Shown: in pieces, positions 8,385-16,939 of the stretch
Layout: each line of letters starts with the position of its first letter
Numbering within the stretch: position 1 is the stretch's first letter
Source: Tyzzerella sp.
Lineage (GTDB): Bacteria > Bacillota > Clostridia > Lachnospirales > Lachnospiraceae
DNA: 64,000 nucleotides
Assembly: GCA_017472665.1 (NCBI GenBank)
Contig: JAFUOS010000007.1
Coordinates: 124,001 to 188,000, forward strand
Direction: 5' to 3'
Notes under the pieces: model-generated
What the model saw: only the letters and a program-made list of their open reading frames with translations
Databases searched by the model: none
What the model was told of the DNA's origin: nothing
Program-made: the position numbers and the translations under genes

Positions 8385-8403
8385 CCAAAATATGTAAAAA
8401 AAT

Positions 8404-8430
8404 CGAACATATTTTCTAAACATTTGTTTG
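8404..8430. promoter_or_regulatory. Two adjacent SOS-like boxes upstream of lexA
   Basis: CGAACATATTTTCT (8404-8417) runs directly into TAAACATTTGTTTG (8417-8430). The second overlaps the probable lexA -35, consistent with autoregulation. Both are weaker matches than box 1. Confidence 0.65.
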
Positions 8431-8456
8431 CTTTTTGCTAACTGCTATGTTAGAAT
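8428..8456 (+). promoter_or_regulatory. lexA promoter
   Basis: -35 TTGCTT (8428-8433), 17 nt, -10 TAGAAT (8451-8456), about 36 bp before the lexA start, overlapping the last SOS-like box. Confidence 0.7.
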
Positions 8457-8492
8457 ACAAGTAATAAATAGTTTCGATTAGGAGGGCGCCCT

Positions 8493-9110
8493 ATGTCACA
8501 AGGTAAAATCAGTCAAAAACAATTGGAAATTTTAGAATACATAAAATCAGAAATTTTAAGAGTCGGTTATCCACCGGCAGTACGTGAGATTTGTGAAGCA
8601 GTAAATTTGAAGTCTACTTCTTCTGTTCACTCTCATTTAGAAACATTAGAAAAGAACGGTTACATTCGCCGTGACCCTACAAAACCACGTGCGATTGAGA
8701 TTATAGATGATGCATTTAATCTTACAAGACGCGAGATGGCAAATGTTCCTATCGTTGGTCAAGTAGCTGCTGGAGAACCGATTCTTGCAGAGCAAAACAT
8801 TGTAGACTACTTCCCTATTCCAGTAGAATTCATGCCAAATAACGAGTCTTTCCTTTTAAAAGTAAAGGGTGAAAGCATGATTAACGCTGGTATCTTAGAT
8901 GGAGATTATGTTCTCGTTGAAAGACGTCCTACTGCTTCTAATGGTGAAATGGTAGTTGCCCTCGTTGACGATAGTGCAACTGTTAAAACATTCTATAAAG
9001 AAAATGGCTACTTCAGATTACAACCTGAAAATGATAATATGGATCCGATTATCGTACCTCATTGTGAAATTGTCGGAAAAGTATTCGGAGTATTCCGTTT
9101 CATGAATTAA
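8493..9110 (+). CDS. lexA: LexA repressor
   Basis: SOS transcriptional repressor and self-cleaving S24 protease, 205 residues. The N-terminal winged helix-turn-helix (1-70) contains GYPPAVREICEAV and LKSTSSVHSHL. The cleavage site is A93-G94 (QVAAGEP). The Ser/Lys dyad is S128 (GESM) and K165 (ATVKTF). RecA filaments trigger its autocleavage after DNA damage, releasing the divergent YneA-like gene and others. GGAGGG lies 6 nt before the ATG, and its own promoter carries SOS-like sites, so it is expected to be autoregulated. A stem-loop terminator follows at about 9139-9190. Confidence 0.97.
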   Translation: MSQGKISQKQLEILEYIKSEILRVGYPPAVREICEAVNLKSTSSVHSHLETLEKNGYIRRDPTKPRAIEIIDDAFNLTRREMANVPIVGQVAAGEPILAEQNIVDYFPIPVEFMPNNESFLLKVKGESMINAGILDGDYVLVERRPTASNGEMVVALVDDSATVKTFYKENGYFRLQPENDNMDPIIVPHCEIVGKVFGVFRFMN

Positions 9111-9137
9111 TTTAATTATGTTCTACTCAATATAAAC

Positions 9138-9192
9138 AAAAGGTGATGCTTAGTATTCTTACATGAATATCTAGTCATCACCTTTATTTTTG
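9138..9192 (+). terminator. lexA terminator
   Basis: AAAGGTGATG pairs with CATCACCTTT, with an inner TAGTATTC/GAATATCTA extension, followed by TATTTTTG. Confidence 0.8.
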
Positions 9193-9247
9193 AGTTTTTT
9201 CATTTTATATATGGCTATGAGTTGCATTTTTAAAATCAATACTCATT

Positions 9248-9598
9248 TTACAGTTCTTCAATATCTACAGTTTTTCCGTCTCTCCAAATTCTTTCTAAAT
9301 CATAGAATAAACGATTTTCGCGGTCAAATACGTGAACAATGATTTCGCCGAAATCAAGTAACACCCAGCTTCCCAGTCCATATCCTTCGCGTTGTTTTAC
9401 TTCAAATCCTTCTTTTTCCAATGTTTCTTCTACTGCTTCTACCAAAGCACGTACCTGACTGTCATTAGTACCATTTGCAATGATAAAATAATCTGCCAGA
9501 ACGGAAATTTTCGAAATATCAATCACTTTAATATCTTCGCCTTTTTTATCATCCAGCGCTTTATACGCCAATTTTGCCATTAATTTTGATTCTTCCAT
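9248..9598 (-). CDS. rsfS: Ribosome silencing factor RsfS
   Basis: 116 residues of the RsfS/YbeB/Iojap family. It binds ribosomal protein L14 on the 50S subunit and blocks subunit joining when nutrients are scarce. Visible features are the N-terminal helix LAYKALDDKKGEDIKVID, the core DYFIIANGTNDSQVRAL and the conserved WVLLDFGEIIVHVF followed by FYDLERIW. AAGGAG precedes the ATG. It is the last gene of a minus-strand run with yqeK and nadD, the usual Firmicute order. Confidence 0.95.
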   Translation of the reverse strand: MEESKLMAKLAYKALDDKKGEDIKVIDISKISVLADYFIIANGTNDSQVRALVEAVEETLEKEGFEVKQREGYGLGSWVLLDFGEIIVHVFDRENRLFYDLERIWRDGKTVDIEEL

Positions 9599-9618
9599 AA
9601 GTATTACTCCTTTCGTTC

Positions 9619-10200
9619 CTATTTCTCTAAAACTTCTTTATAGTACAAATACGTTTCTTCTGTCATCGGATCAATGACTTCGTTTCTCGTTTTCAAGTAA
9701 GCAAGCGAGTCCTTTAAAACCACATAAAGACATTTATCAATATCTACAAACGCTAATCGACGAACCTCATCCAAATTTGGCGCCTCGTTTCGATTTGGCT
9801 CTATGTAGTCTGCAATATAAACAATCTTGCCAAGTAATGTCATTCCTGGACGGCCTGTGGTGTGATAAGCAATAGCATCTATAATTTCCTTATCCATGAT
9901 GTCATATTTTTTCTCTGCAATATAAGCACCAAGCTTCGCATGCAATAATCCAGGATTTTTTCGCTCTGATGCGGAAACTGTCAAATCATATTTTTCACAC
10001 AGTTTCAGTTTTTTGTCTGTAGAAAGACATTTCGCGCAATCATGTAGTAATCCCGCTACTAAAGCTTTCTCCAAATCCACCTGATAACGCATGGCCAGTG
10101 CACCTGCCGTATACATTACACCAAGTGTATGCTCATATCTCACCTTATCTAAATGATTTTGCACTTTTTTCTTCATTTTATCAATTTTTAGCTGACTCAT
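9619..10200 (-). CDS. yqeK: YqeK-type HD hydrolase, Ap4A-degrading
   Basis: HD-domain phosphohydrolase. YqeK members split diadenosine tetraphosphate symmetrically into two ADP. The metal-binding set is visible: H in RYEHTLGV, the HD pair in GLLHDCAK, further H in LLHAKLGA and AYHTTG, and D in VYIADYIEPNR. I place the start at 10200 (MSQLKIDK), with AGGG about 9 nt upstream; a start at 10209 (MKKMSQ) is also possible. Either overlaps the end of nadD by about 20-29 nt, so translation is probably coupled. It sits between nadD and rsfS as in other Firmicutes. Confidence 0.9.
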   Translation of the reverse strand: MSQLKIDKMKKKVQNHLDKVRYEHTLGVMYTAGALAMRYQVDLEKALVAGLLHDCAKCLSTDKKLKLCEKYDLTVSASERKNPGLLHAKLGAYIAEKKYDIMDKEIIDAIAYHTTGRPGMTLLGKIVYIADYIEPNRNEAPNLDEVRRLAFVDIDKCLYVVLKDSLAYLKTRNEVIDPMTEETYLYYKEVLEK

Positions 10201-10810
10201 CTTCTTCATCCCTAAACAATTGTTTTTCTTCAATATACTCAAATACCGTTTCCGGCACAAGTTCTCTTATAGATATCCCTTCCTTAATTCTTTCACGGAT
10301 TTCGCTGGAAGAAATATCGACATTTGGTGTATTTAATAATCGGATGTCGGCATCATATTTTTTATTTAAATACTGGATTTGAGACATCATTTCGTCTGTC
10401 CCTTTCTCGTCCCTGTAAGCCGCCAAAATCGTGCAGGTTTTTAAAAGTCTGTCGGGACATACCCATGTTTCCAGACTAAATAAGGAATCTGCTCCAATAA
10501 TGAAATAAAATTCATGTTCCGGATAAATATCTTTAAAATGTTCCATCGTTTTATAAGAATAATTAACAGCTTTATTTTCCACTTCATAGAGCTGCAAAGC
10601 AAAATATTCTTTCCCAGCGATAGCTCTTTTTACCATTTCTACACGATTTCTGCTCTTTGATTCGATTGTTTCACTGGATTTGTGAGGCGGATTGCCATTT
10701 GGCATAAACCAAATTTGATCCAAGGAATACTGCTGATACGCGTATTCGCCCAACATCAAATGTCCCTTATGAATCGGGTCAAACGTTCCACCCATAATAC
10801 CAATCTTCAT
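10181..10810 (-). CDS. nadD: Nicotinate-nucleotide adenylyltransferase
   Basis: Converts nicotinate mononucleotide and ATP to deamido-NAD in NAD synthesis. The nucleotidyltransferase signature GGTFDPIHKGH is at residues 7-17, NPPHKS near 41-46 contacts substrate, and the second motif DISSSEIRERI is near 190. The length of 209 residues is normal. AGAGGTG lies 5 nt before the ATG. It overlaps yqeK downstream and follows yhbY by 23 nt, so it belongs to the obgE-yhbY-nadD-yqeK-rsfS run. Confidence 0.96.
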   Translation of the reverse strand: MKIGIMGGTFDPIHKGHLMLGEYAYQQYSLDQIWFMPNGNPPHKSSETIESKSRNRVEMVKRAIAGKEYFALQLYEVENKAVNYSYKTMEHFKDIYPEHEFYFIIGADSLFSLETWVCPDRLLKTCTILAAYRDEKGTDEMMSQIQYLNKKYDADIRLLNTPNVDISSSEIRERIKEGISIRELVPETVFEYIEEKQLFRDEEDESAKN

Positions 10811-10833
10811 AAATACACCTCTAAAGTATCATA

Positions 10834-11124
10834 TTAAGGCAAGACAATCTTTTTCTTATCATCTTTCCCTTCTTTGTATAAAACGATTTTCTTTCCAATT
10901 ACTTGTACTACCTGAGAACGTGTACGTTCTGCAAGCATCTGTGCAATCTCTTTTGGATCGTCCATACAATTTTGAAGTACGTTGATTTTAATCAATTCAC
11001 GTGCTTCTAATGCTTCTGCAATGGCACTTGTCACTTCTGGAGTCATGCTTGATTTACCAATCTGGAAAATCGGATCCATCACCATTGCCAGACTTTTTAA
11101 ATACGCTCTTTGTTTTGAAGTCAT
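10834..11124 (-). CDS. yhbY: Ribosome assembly RNA-binding protein YhbY (CRM domain)
   Basis: 96 residues forming one CRM (YhbY) domain, which binds pre-50S rRNA during ribosome assembly. Visible: the opening TSKQRAYLKSLAM, the GXXG-like IGKSSMTPEV, the central ALEARELIKINVL and the closing VVQVIGKKIVLYK. An upstream ATG exists, but the start at 11124 has AAGGAG 9 nt before it and avoids overlap with obgE. It lies directly downstream of obgE, another 50S assembly factor. Confidence 0.94.
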   Translation of the reverse strand: MTSKQRAYLKSLAMVMDPIFQIGKSSMTPEVTSAIAEALEARELIKINVLQNCMDDPKEIAQMLAERTRSQVVQVIGKKIVLYKEGKDDKKKIVLP

Positions 11125-11137
11125 CGTTTGTTCTCCT

Positions 11138-12421
11138 TTATTTATAATAGTCAAATTGTAAGCCATACATACGCACAGTATCGCCTTCTTCAATGCCAGC
11201 TTTTTCCAAATCTTCCAAAATTCCGCTGTCTTTTAAGAATTTCTGGAAGAATGCAAAGCCTTTTTCAGAATCGAGATTTGTGTAACCAAGCATTTTTTCA
11301 ATCTTCGGTCCTTCCACTACATACACTCCGTCTTCTACATCTACTGTGTATGGCAGGTCTTCATGAATCAGTTCTTCTTCTGGGAAGTATTCCTGTTCAA
11401 ATACGATTGTCTTCTGATCTAAGGTTTTAAGCTGCTCATTTACATAATATAACAACTCTTTAATGCCATCTCCTGATACTCCGGAAATTGCAAATACTTT
11501 GATGCCTTGTGGCTCAAATTCAGCACGAATTTTTTCTACCGGGTCTTCATCCTCTGAATAAATCAAATCGGTCTTATTAGCTGCAATGACCTGTGGGCGT
11601 TTGGCAATCTCAGGATTGTATGCCTCTAATTCTGCATTAATTTTATAAATATCCTCAATTGGATCACGACCTTCTGAAGATGCAGCATCTACCACATGAA
11701 TCATCATCTTTGTACGTTCGATATGACGCAAGAATTCATGTCCTAAACCGACACCTTCTGATGCTCCTTCAATTAATCCAGGAATATCCGCGATTACAAA
11801 TCCATCAGTTCCTTCTAAATCAACCACCCCAAGGTTTGGATCGATGGTCGTAAAATGATAATTGGCAATCTTAGGATTTGCATTTGTTACACGTGATAAC
11901 AATGTAGATTTACCAACATTTGGGAATCCGACAAGTCCGACATCTGCAATCACTTTTAATTCCAATAATACCTCTAATTCCTGTGCTGGCTGACCAGGCT
12001 GCGCATATTTCGGAACCTGCATCGTAGCAGTGGCAAAATGCTGATTACCAAGTCCGCCCTTGCCGCCTTTTAAAATAATCTGTCTACGATTGTCACCAGA
12101 CATATCTGCAATTACTTTTCCAGTTGAAGCTTCTTTGATGACAGTTCCTTCTGGCACACGCAAAATAATATCCTCCGCATCTTTTCCGTGGCATCTTCTT
12201 TTGCCGCCTTGTTCACCGTCTTTGGCACAATATTTTCTTTTATGACGATAATCGACAAGGGTATTCAATCCTTCGTCTACTTCAAAAATAACATCGCCTC
12301 CACGGCCGCCGTCACCGCCATCCGGACCTCCATTTGGTACATAAAGTTCTCTTCGGAAGCTGGCATGTCCATCGCCGCCTTTTCCAGAACGGATATAAAT
12401 CTTCGCTCTATCTGCAAACAT
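11138..12421 (-). CDS. obgE: GTPase ObgE/CgtA
   Basis: Essential GTPase of late 50S assembly and stress signalling. The glycine-rich Obg fold fills residues 1-157 (MFADRAKIYIRSGKGGDGHASF and repeated GGxGG turns). The G domain follows with FPNVGKST (G1), a TTIDPNLG switch region, DIPGL (G3) and NKTD (G4). The C-terminal OCT domain is about 345-420. I start it at the family-typical MFADRAK (12421); an in-frame GTG at 12430 is the alternative. It follows the ribosomal protein genes rplU-prp-rpmA, separated by a terminator and a repeat-rich spacer. Confidence 0.96.
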   Translation of the reverse strand: MFADRAKIYIRSGKGGDGHASFRRELYVPNGGPDGGDGGRGGDVIFEVDEGLNTLVDYRHKRKYCAKDGEQGGKRRCHGKDAEDIILRVPEGTVIKEASTGKVIADMSGDNRRQIILKGGKGGLGNQHFATATMQVPKYAQPGQPAQELEVLLELKVIADVGLVGFPNVGKSTLLSRVTNANPKIANYHFTTIDPNLGVVDLEGTDGFVIADIPGLIEGASEGVGLGHEFLRHIERTKMMIHVVDAASSEGRDPIEDIYKINAELEAYNPEIAKRPQVIAANKTDLIYSEDEDPVEKIRAEFEPQGIKVFAISGVSGDGIKELLYYVNEQLKTLDQKTIVFEQEYFPEEELIHEDLPYTVDVEDGVYVVEGPKIEKMLGYTNLDSEKGFAFFQKFLKDSGILEDLEKAGIEEGDTVRMYGLQFDYYK

Positions 12422-12473
12422 ATTTCTCACCTACTTTTCCCTTTTCGAATATTATAAACAAATTTTTTGAATC

Positions 12474-12613
12474 AATGAGTTTACTTGTTAACTCATTGCG
12501 CGACACCGCAGGCGTGCTGTGCAGGCGCGTTTGCAAAGCAATAATTTCCTTATCCGCGCCTCTGCGATCCTCACGAAGTGTTTATAAATAGCAGATTCCT
12601 TGCTATTTATAAA
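12474..12613. repeat. Intergenic palindrome-bounded repeat-like element
   Basis: One end is an 11-bp inverted repeat with one mismatch (AATGAGTTTAC / GTTAACTCATT, 12474-12497). The other end is a perfect 13-bp inverted repeat (TTTATAAATAGCA / TGCTATTTATAAA, 12581-12613). The roughly 85 bp between them are visibly GC-richer than the flanks and hold no ORF. This layout suggests a small non-coding element inserted between obgE and rpmA; copy number in the genome cannot be judged here. Confidence 0.5.
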
Positions 12614-12644
12614 ACAAGGCTTCAAACCAAATGATTTGAAGCCT
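12610..12644 (-). terminator. Terminator of rplU-prp-rpmA
   Basis: Minus strand: AGGCTTCAAA pairs with TTTGAAGCCT (10 bp) around an 8-nt loop, followed by TGTTTTAT. It lies 23 bp beyond the rpmA stop. Confidence 0.85.
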
Positions 12645-12666
12645 GATTTATGCATTTGCAAAATTC

Positions 12667-12951
12667 TTATTCAGCTACTGGATAGATAGAAACTTGTTTC
12701 TTGTCTCTTCCTTTTCTTTCGAATCTTACAACACCGTCAACTAATGCGAATAATGTATCATCTCCGCCACGTCCTACGTTAAGACCTGGGTGAATCTTAG
12801 TTCCACGTTGTCTGTAAAGAATGTTTCCAGCTTTTACAAATTGTCCGTCAGCTCTTTTCGCACCTAATCTCTTTGATTCTGAGTCTCTACCGTTCTTTGT
12901 AGAACCAACTCCTTTTTTATGAGCGAAAAATTGAAGGTTTAAATTCATCAT
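12667..12951 (-). CDS. rpmA: 50S ribosomal protein L27 with cleavable N-terminus
   Basis: 94-residue L27, which reaches into the peptidyl-transferase centre. After MMNLNLQFF comes [15 protein letters not shown], the mature start in Firmicutes: the protease Prp removes the residues up to FF. The rest ([39 protein letters not shown]) is standard. AGGAGGTG sits 7 nt before the ATG at 12951, ruling out the longer reading. The gene encoding Prp is immediately upstream, overlapping only in the untranslated site. Confidence 0.97.
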   Translation of the reverse strand: MMNLNLQFFAHKKGVGSTKNGRDSESKRLGAKRADGQFVKAGNILYRQRGTKIHPGLNVGRGGDDTLFALVDGVVRFERKGRDKKQVSIYPVAE

Positions 12952-12955
12952 GGTA

Positions 12956-13282
12956 TTACACCTCCTCAAATTTTAAATCGATATAATTCTCGTAATTCTT
13001 TACCATATCCTGTAATCCAAGAATCATGGTATTTAACAGTAGTGTTGTCTCTTTTGCAGGTCTGTCTGAAACTCTATATTCGATATAGCCTTCTTCTTCA
13101 TCCGATGTGGTATAGAACTCTTCGTCTGTAAATGCTTCTATCGCATTCATCGTATTAATCGTTAATACTGAAATTGCAGCACATACAATATCTTGTCCTT
13201 CCTCATCGTAATCCGCATGACCATATGCTCTGAATCCAACACATTCATTCAATTCATTTTTATAAATGGTTACCTTTGTCAT
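12956..13282 (-). CDS. prp: Ribosomal-processing cysteine protease Prp
   Basis: 108 residues. Cleaves the N-terminal extension of L27, an essential step in Firmicute ribosome assembly. The catalytic His lies in FRAYGHADY (about residue 22) and the catalytic Cys in [10 protein letters not shown] (about residue 34), the expected spacing. The C-terminal half has the [16 protein letters not shown] helix. It is located between rplU and rpmA, exactly as in Bacillus (ysxB). Confidence 0.95.
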   Translation of the reverse strand: MTKVTIYKNELNECVGFRAYGHADYDEEGQDIVCAAISVLTINTMNAIEAFTDEEFYTTSDEEEGYIEYRVSDRPAKETTLLLNTMILGLQDMVKNYENYIDLKFEEV

Positions 13283-13291
13283 GACATCAGA

Positions 13292-13600
13292 TTAAGCGTT
13301 GATTTTTTCAATCTTAACAGCTGTATATTGTTGTCTGTGACCGTTTTTCTTATGGTATCCAGTTTTTCTTTTATACTTGTAAACGATTACTTTTTTAGCT
13401 TTTCCGTCTCCAATTACAGAAGCTGTAACTGTAGCACCTGCTACTGTTGGGTTTCCAACTTTTAATTCAGCATCGCTAACTGCAAGTACTTGGTCAAATG
13501 TAAAAGTTTCTCCAGCTTCTACACCAAGTTTTTCTACTTTAATGATATCGCCTTCGGCTACTTTGTACTGTTTACCACCTGTTGCTATAATTGCGTACAT
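13292..13600 (-). CDS. rplU: 50S ribosomal protein L21
   Basis: 102-residue L21, a 23S rRNA-binding protein. It opens with [18 protein letters not shown] and ends with the basic [24 protein letters not shown], both diagnostic. AGGAGGTG 5 nt before the ATG at 13600 fixes the start; the longer in-frame reading covers the ribosome binding site. It is first in the rplU-prp-rpmA operon behind a strong promoter and a structured leader. Confidence 0.97.
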   Translation of the reverse strand: MYAIIATGGKQYKVAEGDIIKVEKLGVEAGETFTFDQVLAVSDAELKVGNPTVAGATVTASVIGDGKAKKVIVYKYKRKTGYHKKNGHRQQYTAVKIEKINA

Positions 13601-13700
13601 ATGGCACCTCCTATTTATCATTACTCGCCAGTTGTGGTGTTACATGTCACTATGTAAACATACAAACATGTAAGCTTGTAAACCTCACTGTGCGGCATAC
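13601..13700 (-). ncRNA. Probable L21 leader (autoregulatory 5' UTR)
   Basis: About 100 nt of leader lie between the promoter and rplU. It can form a stem from TTACATGT and ACATGTAA around a loop with its own repeats (GTTTACA, TTGTATG). Position and size fit the L21 leader motif found before rplU in Firmicutes, thought to bind L21 for feedback control. The match is by position and pairing, not by covariance search. Confidence 0.5.
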
Positions 13701-13706
13701 TATTGT

Positions 13707-13735
13707 ATTTTAGCACGTGCATCTCTGCCCGTCAA
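13707..13735 (-). promoter_or_regulatory. rplU operon promoter
   Basis: Minus strand: -35 TTGACG (13730-13735), 17-nt spacer, -10 TAAAAT (13707-13712). Confidence 0.85.
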
Positions 13736-13764
13736 CTATTTTTTCCATTTTTTTGATTAATTTC

Positions 13765-15390
13765 TTAATTAAAAATACGTTTCACGGCCATCAATGAGGT
13801 TGCTCTATCCCACTTTTCATAATAATCAACATCTTGAATGAGCGTATCATATTTTTCACTTAAGGCATGAATGAGCTGTCCATTTCCTAAATAAATGGCA
13901 ACATGGCTAACTCTGCCCCCTTCTGTATAGAACAACAAATCTCCTGGCTTCCATGCAGAACGGTCATTTTTACTGATCGTCGTACCTTTTGCATACTGTG
14001 AACCAGTCGTCGTTCCTATATCAATTCCAAAGTGATTCTTGTATACCCAATATGTGAATCCGCTGCAATCCCAGCCATTTATAGACTTACCGCCCCAAAC
14101 GTACTGTACTTTCCCTGCATACTGTGTAACAACTGATACCTCTCCGGAAGCTGCAGAATAATCATACACAATTGTAACTACTTTTTCATAAGAACCAGAA
14201 TACGAGCCCGTAATCCTTGTGCCATTCACCACACAATATGGACGAATTCTATAATAGTAAACAGTATCTTTATTTAATCCAGATTCTGACCATGTTAACG
14301 TATCACCATTATTAATATCCATTACCATTTGGTAATTTGAGGTGGTATCTTGACTTCGATATATTTCATAACCTTGGGCGCCATCTGATTTTTTCCAACT
14401 CAATGTTACTTGTGTATCACCGTTGGTTGTTGTTCCACTAAGTCCTACCTTATTTGGTGTTGTCTTTGCACCCATCACATCAGATGCATCACCATAGACA
14501 TTGCCACTTTCTAATGACTGACATGCCTTAATATAATAATAGTAGTCGATTCCACACTCGCAAGTACTATCTGTATAAGTAGTTACAGAACCATCCGCAA
14601 TTTCAGCAATGCAATCATATTCGCCATCTTTTGTCAAGCTGCGGTAAACTTGATATCCAACTGCTCCGTCCACGATGGTCCATTGAACCTGAATAGAATT
14701 GTACGCTATCCCATTTACACTTGCTAATGCTGGTGTTGCAAGTGGCGTGTTCTGCGTAACAGATTCTGATATTTTACCTAACATCACCTGTTCTTCTAAG
14801 CACACATATGCATGAACTCGATATCTGTATGTAGAATTAAGTTCAAGATTAGTGTCTTGATATGTTGTTACATCACCAGAAGGAATTTCTTGTACCATAG
14901 AAAATGGCTGTCCTTCTCCTGTACTTTTATATACACGGTATCCTTCTGCACCTGCTACTTTATCCCATCCCAAATCAATGCTCTCTCTAGAAACTTGCGT
15001 TATTTTCAAATTTTCCACCTTTGCAGGCTGAATTTGAAAAGCATCTTCCAATATTACAGTTCCCTGATATCCTTGCACAGAGACTATAATATCCGCTTTT
15101 CCGCATTCCACATTGTTGATATATTCCACAACTGTAAAATCTTCTTGCATTTTTACAATTTCATTCTCTTCTTCATCACAAAATACAATCTGCTCTACTT
15201 CTGGAGTGATTGGTTCTCCAGTATATTCAAAGATTTCTCCACTTAACTCAAAGTTTATTGTTTCTAATTCAGAAATCTCCGGCAATTGTTGTGCGGCTGA
15301 CTCACCTGTAGACACGAGTACTGTTGTTAAAGCAACAAGTAAGGTAAGCGCTACAACTATTTTCCAATTTTCACGAAAGTATTTTCTCAT
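13765..15390 (-). CDS. Secreted NlpC/P60 peptidoglycan hydrolase with FN3 repeats
   Basis: 541 residues, exported by a signal or anchor segment (about 9-27, VVALTLLVALTTVLV). An Ig-like domain (about 45-120, starting near EYTGEPITPEV) precedes three fibronectin type III repeats (about 124-215, 217-308, 313-404; recurring GYRVYKS, GYQVYRS, GYEIYRS). The C-terminal NlpC/P60 domain (about 412-541) has catalytic C442 (DCSGF), H496 (SHVAIY) and H508 (LIHAL). Such enzymes cut gamma-D-glutamyl-diamino-acid bonds in cell-wall peptides. The FN3 repeats are presumably spacers or polysaccharide-binding. It lies between lysC and rplU but has its own intergenic region, so it is probably a single-gene unit. 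Confidence 0.9.
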   Translation of the reverse strand: MRKYFRENWKIVVALTLLVALTTVLVSTGESAAQQLPEISELETINFELSGEIFEYTGEPITPEVEQIVFCDEEENEIVKMQEDFTVVEYINNVECGKADIIVSVQGYQGTVILEDAFQIQPAKVENLKITQVSRESIDLGWDKVAGAEGYRVYKSTGEGQPFSMVQEIPSGDVTTYQDTNLELNSTYRYRVHAYVCLEEQVMLGKISESVTQNTPLATPALASVNGIAYNSIQVQWTIVDGAVGYQVYRSLTKDGEYDCIAEIADGSVTTYTDSTCECGIDYYYYIKACQSLESGNVYGDASDVMGAKTTPNKVGLSGTTTNGDTQVTLSWKKSDGAQGYEIYRSQDTTSNYQMVMDINNGDTLTWSESGLNKDTVYYYRIRPYCVVNGTRITGSYSGSYEKVVTIVYDYSAASGEVSVVTQYAGKVQYVWGGKSINGWDCSGFTYWVYKNHFGIDIGTTTGSQYAKGTTISKNDRSAWKPGDLLFYTEGGRVSHVAIYLGNGQLIHALSEKYDTLIQDVDYYEKWDRATSLMAVKRIFN

Positions 15391-15500
15391 AACAACCCTC
15401 TCATTTTTCTCTCGTTTGCTTCATCTATAGACACCTGTTCTATTCTATTACAAATATTTAACATTCGTCAACTAATTCTTAACATTTAAGCCAAAAATAT

Positions 15501-15538
15501 GCAAAAAAAGTAACAATCCTCATCGAATTGTTACTTTC
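15501..15538 (-). terminator. Terminator after lysC
   Basis: Minus strand: GAAAGTAACAAT pairs with ATTGTTACTTT around a 9-nt loop, then a run of Ts. It ends the long minus-strand run that includes lysC. Confidence 0.9.
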
Positions 15539-15551
15539 AACATGATTATTA

Positions 15552-16871
15552 TTAAATTCTAGTGGTTACAAAGATATCATACAATGCACGAATTGCATTT
15601 TCAAAGTCATGATTACGAACACCAACTACGACATTCAACTCACTGGAACCTTGGTCGATCATCTTCACATTTACATGTGCATGTGCAAGTGCAGAGAAGA
15701 TACGGCCTGAAGTACCACGTTTTGATCTCATGCCACGTCCCACGATTGCAATCAGAGCCAAGTCTGATTCTAATTCAATCGAATCCGGTTGTACTGCCTG
15801 ATGGATACCAGCCAGTACTTTTTGTTCTTTTTCTTCAAATTCTGACTGGTGAACCAATACTGTCATCGTATCGATACCGGAAGGCATATGTTCAATAGAA
15901 ATGCCATTGTCTTCAAATACCTGTAATACTTTGCGGCAGAATCCAATTTCAGAGTTCATCATTGCTTTTTCAATTGTAATAGATGCAAAACCTTGCTTTC
16001 CTGCAATACCTGTGATGGTGTATTTTGGATGTCTGCAGGTTGCCTCTACGATTAATGTACCCTTATCGCTTGGTGCATTTGTGTTCTTGATGTTAATCGG
16101 AATTCCTTCTTTACGAATTGGGAAAATGGCATCTTCGTGAAGCACCGTTGCTCCCATGTATGAAAGCTCACGCAATTCTTTATATGTAATCGCTTCGATG
16201 GACTTTGGATTTGCAATAATTCTAGGATCTGCAATCAAAAATCCAGAAACATCGGTCCAGTTTTCATACATATCTACTTGGGCTGCTTTTGCTACAATAG
16301 AACCTGTTAAATCTGAACCACCTCTTGAGAAAGTTTTGATTGTTCCATCTGGCATCGCGCCGTAGAATCCTGGAATAACTGCTCTTTCTACTGTTTCTAA
16401 ACGTTTCGATAACACTTCATTCGTTTTATCTCCATCGAAATGTCCTTCTTCATCAAACAGAATCACTTCTGCAGCATCAATGAATTCATAGCCAAGATAC
16501 TTTGCCATAATGATACCATTTAAAAATTCTCCTCTGGATGCAGCATAGTCTCTGCCGATTTTCTTTCCAAAATTTTCGCGGATGACATCAAATTCTGCAT
16601 CCAAGGAAAGGTCTAATCCTAATCCATCTATAATTTCATTGTAGCGTGCTTTGATTGCTTCCAACTGATCAATGAATTTCTTTTCTTTGATAGCTGCCCC
16701 ATAGCATTTGTAAAGCATATCTGTTACTTTTGTGTCATCTGAAAATCTCTTTCCAGGTGCAGATGGTACTACATATCTTCTGCTTTCTTCTGCACGGATA
16801 ATATCCCCTACTTTTTTGAACTGTTCGGCGCTAGCAAGCGAACTTCCGCCGAATTTTACTACCTTTTTCAT
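15552..16871 (-). CDS. lysC: Aspartate kinase
   Basis: Phosphorylates aspartate, the first step to lysine, threonine and methionine. The kinase domain opens with VVKFGGSSLASAEQF (residues 4-18) and continues through GFYGAMPDG and SRGGSDLTGS. Two ACT regulatory domains follow (about 300-439; KAMMNSEIGFCRKVLQVF, then ALIAIVGRGM), so feedback inhibition by an amino acid is likely. 439 residues matches the monofunctional class common in Clostridia. GGAGG lies 8 nt before the ATG. No lysine riboswitch is evident: only 68 bp separate it from ybaK. The usual partners (asd, dapA) are not in the window. Confidence 0.95.
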   Translation of the reverse strand: MKKVVKFGGSSLASAEQFKKVGDIIRAEESRRYVVPSAPGKRFSDDTKVTDMLYKCYGAAIKEKKFIDQLEAIKARYNEIIDGLGLDLSLDAEFDVIRENFGKKIGRDYAASRGEFLNGIIMAKYLGYEFIDAAEVILFDEEGHFDGDKTNEVLSKRLETVERAVIPGFYGAMPDGTIKTFSRGGSDLTGSIVAKAAQVDMYENWTDVSGFLIADPRIIANPKSIEAITYKELRELSYMGATVLHEDAIFPIRKEGIPINIKNTNAPSDKGTLIVEATCRHPKYTITGIAGKQGFASITIEKAMMNSEIGFCRKVLQVFEDNGISIEHMPSGIDTMTVLVHQSEFEEKEQKVLAGIHQAVQPDSIELESDLALIAIVGRGMRSKRGTSGRIFSALAHAHVNVKMIDQGSSELNVVVGVRNHDFENAIRALYDIFVTTRI

Positions 16872-16939
16872 TTGTCATTCCTCCATGGTCTGTTCATTCA
16901 TATTTATTTCTAAAATGCTTTCATATGCATCTGATACCA

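Noticed and set aside
16872..16939. Lysine riboswitch before lysC
   Set aside because: The gap is 68 bp, too short for the aptamer, with no matching conserved loops.
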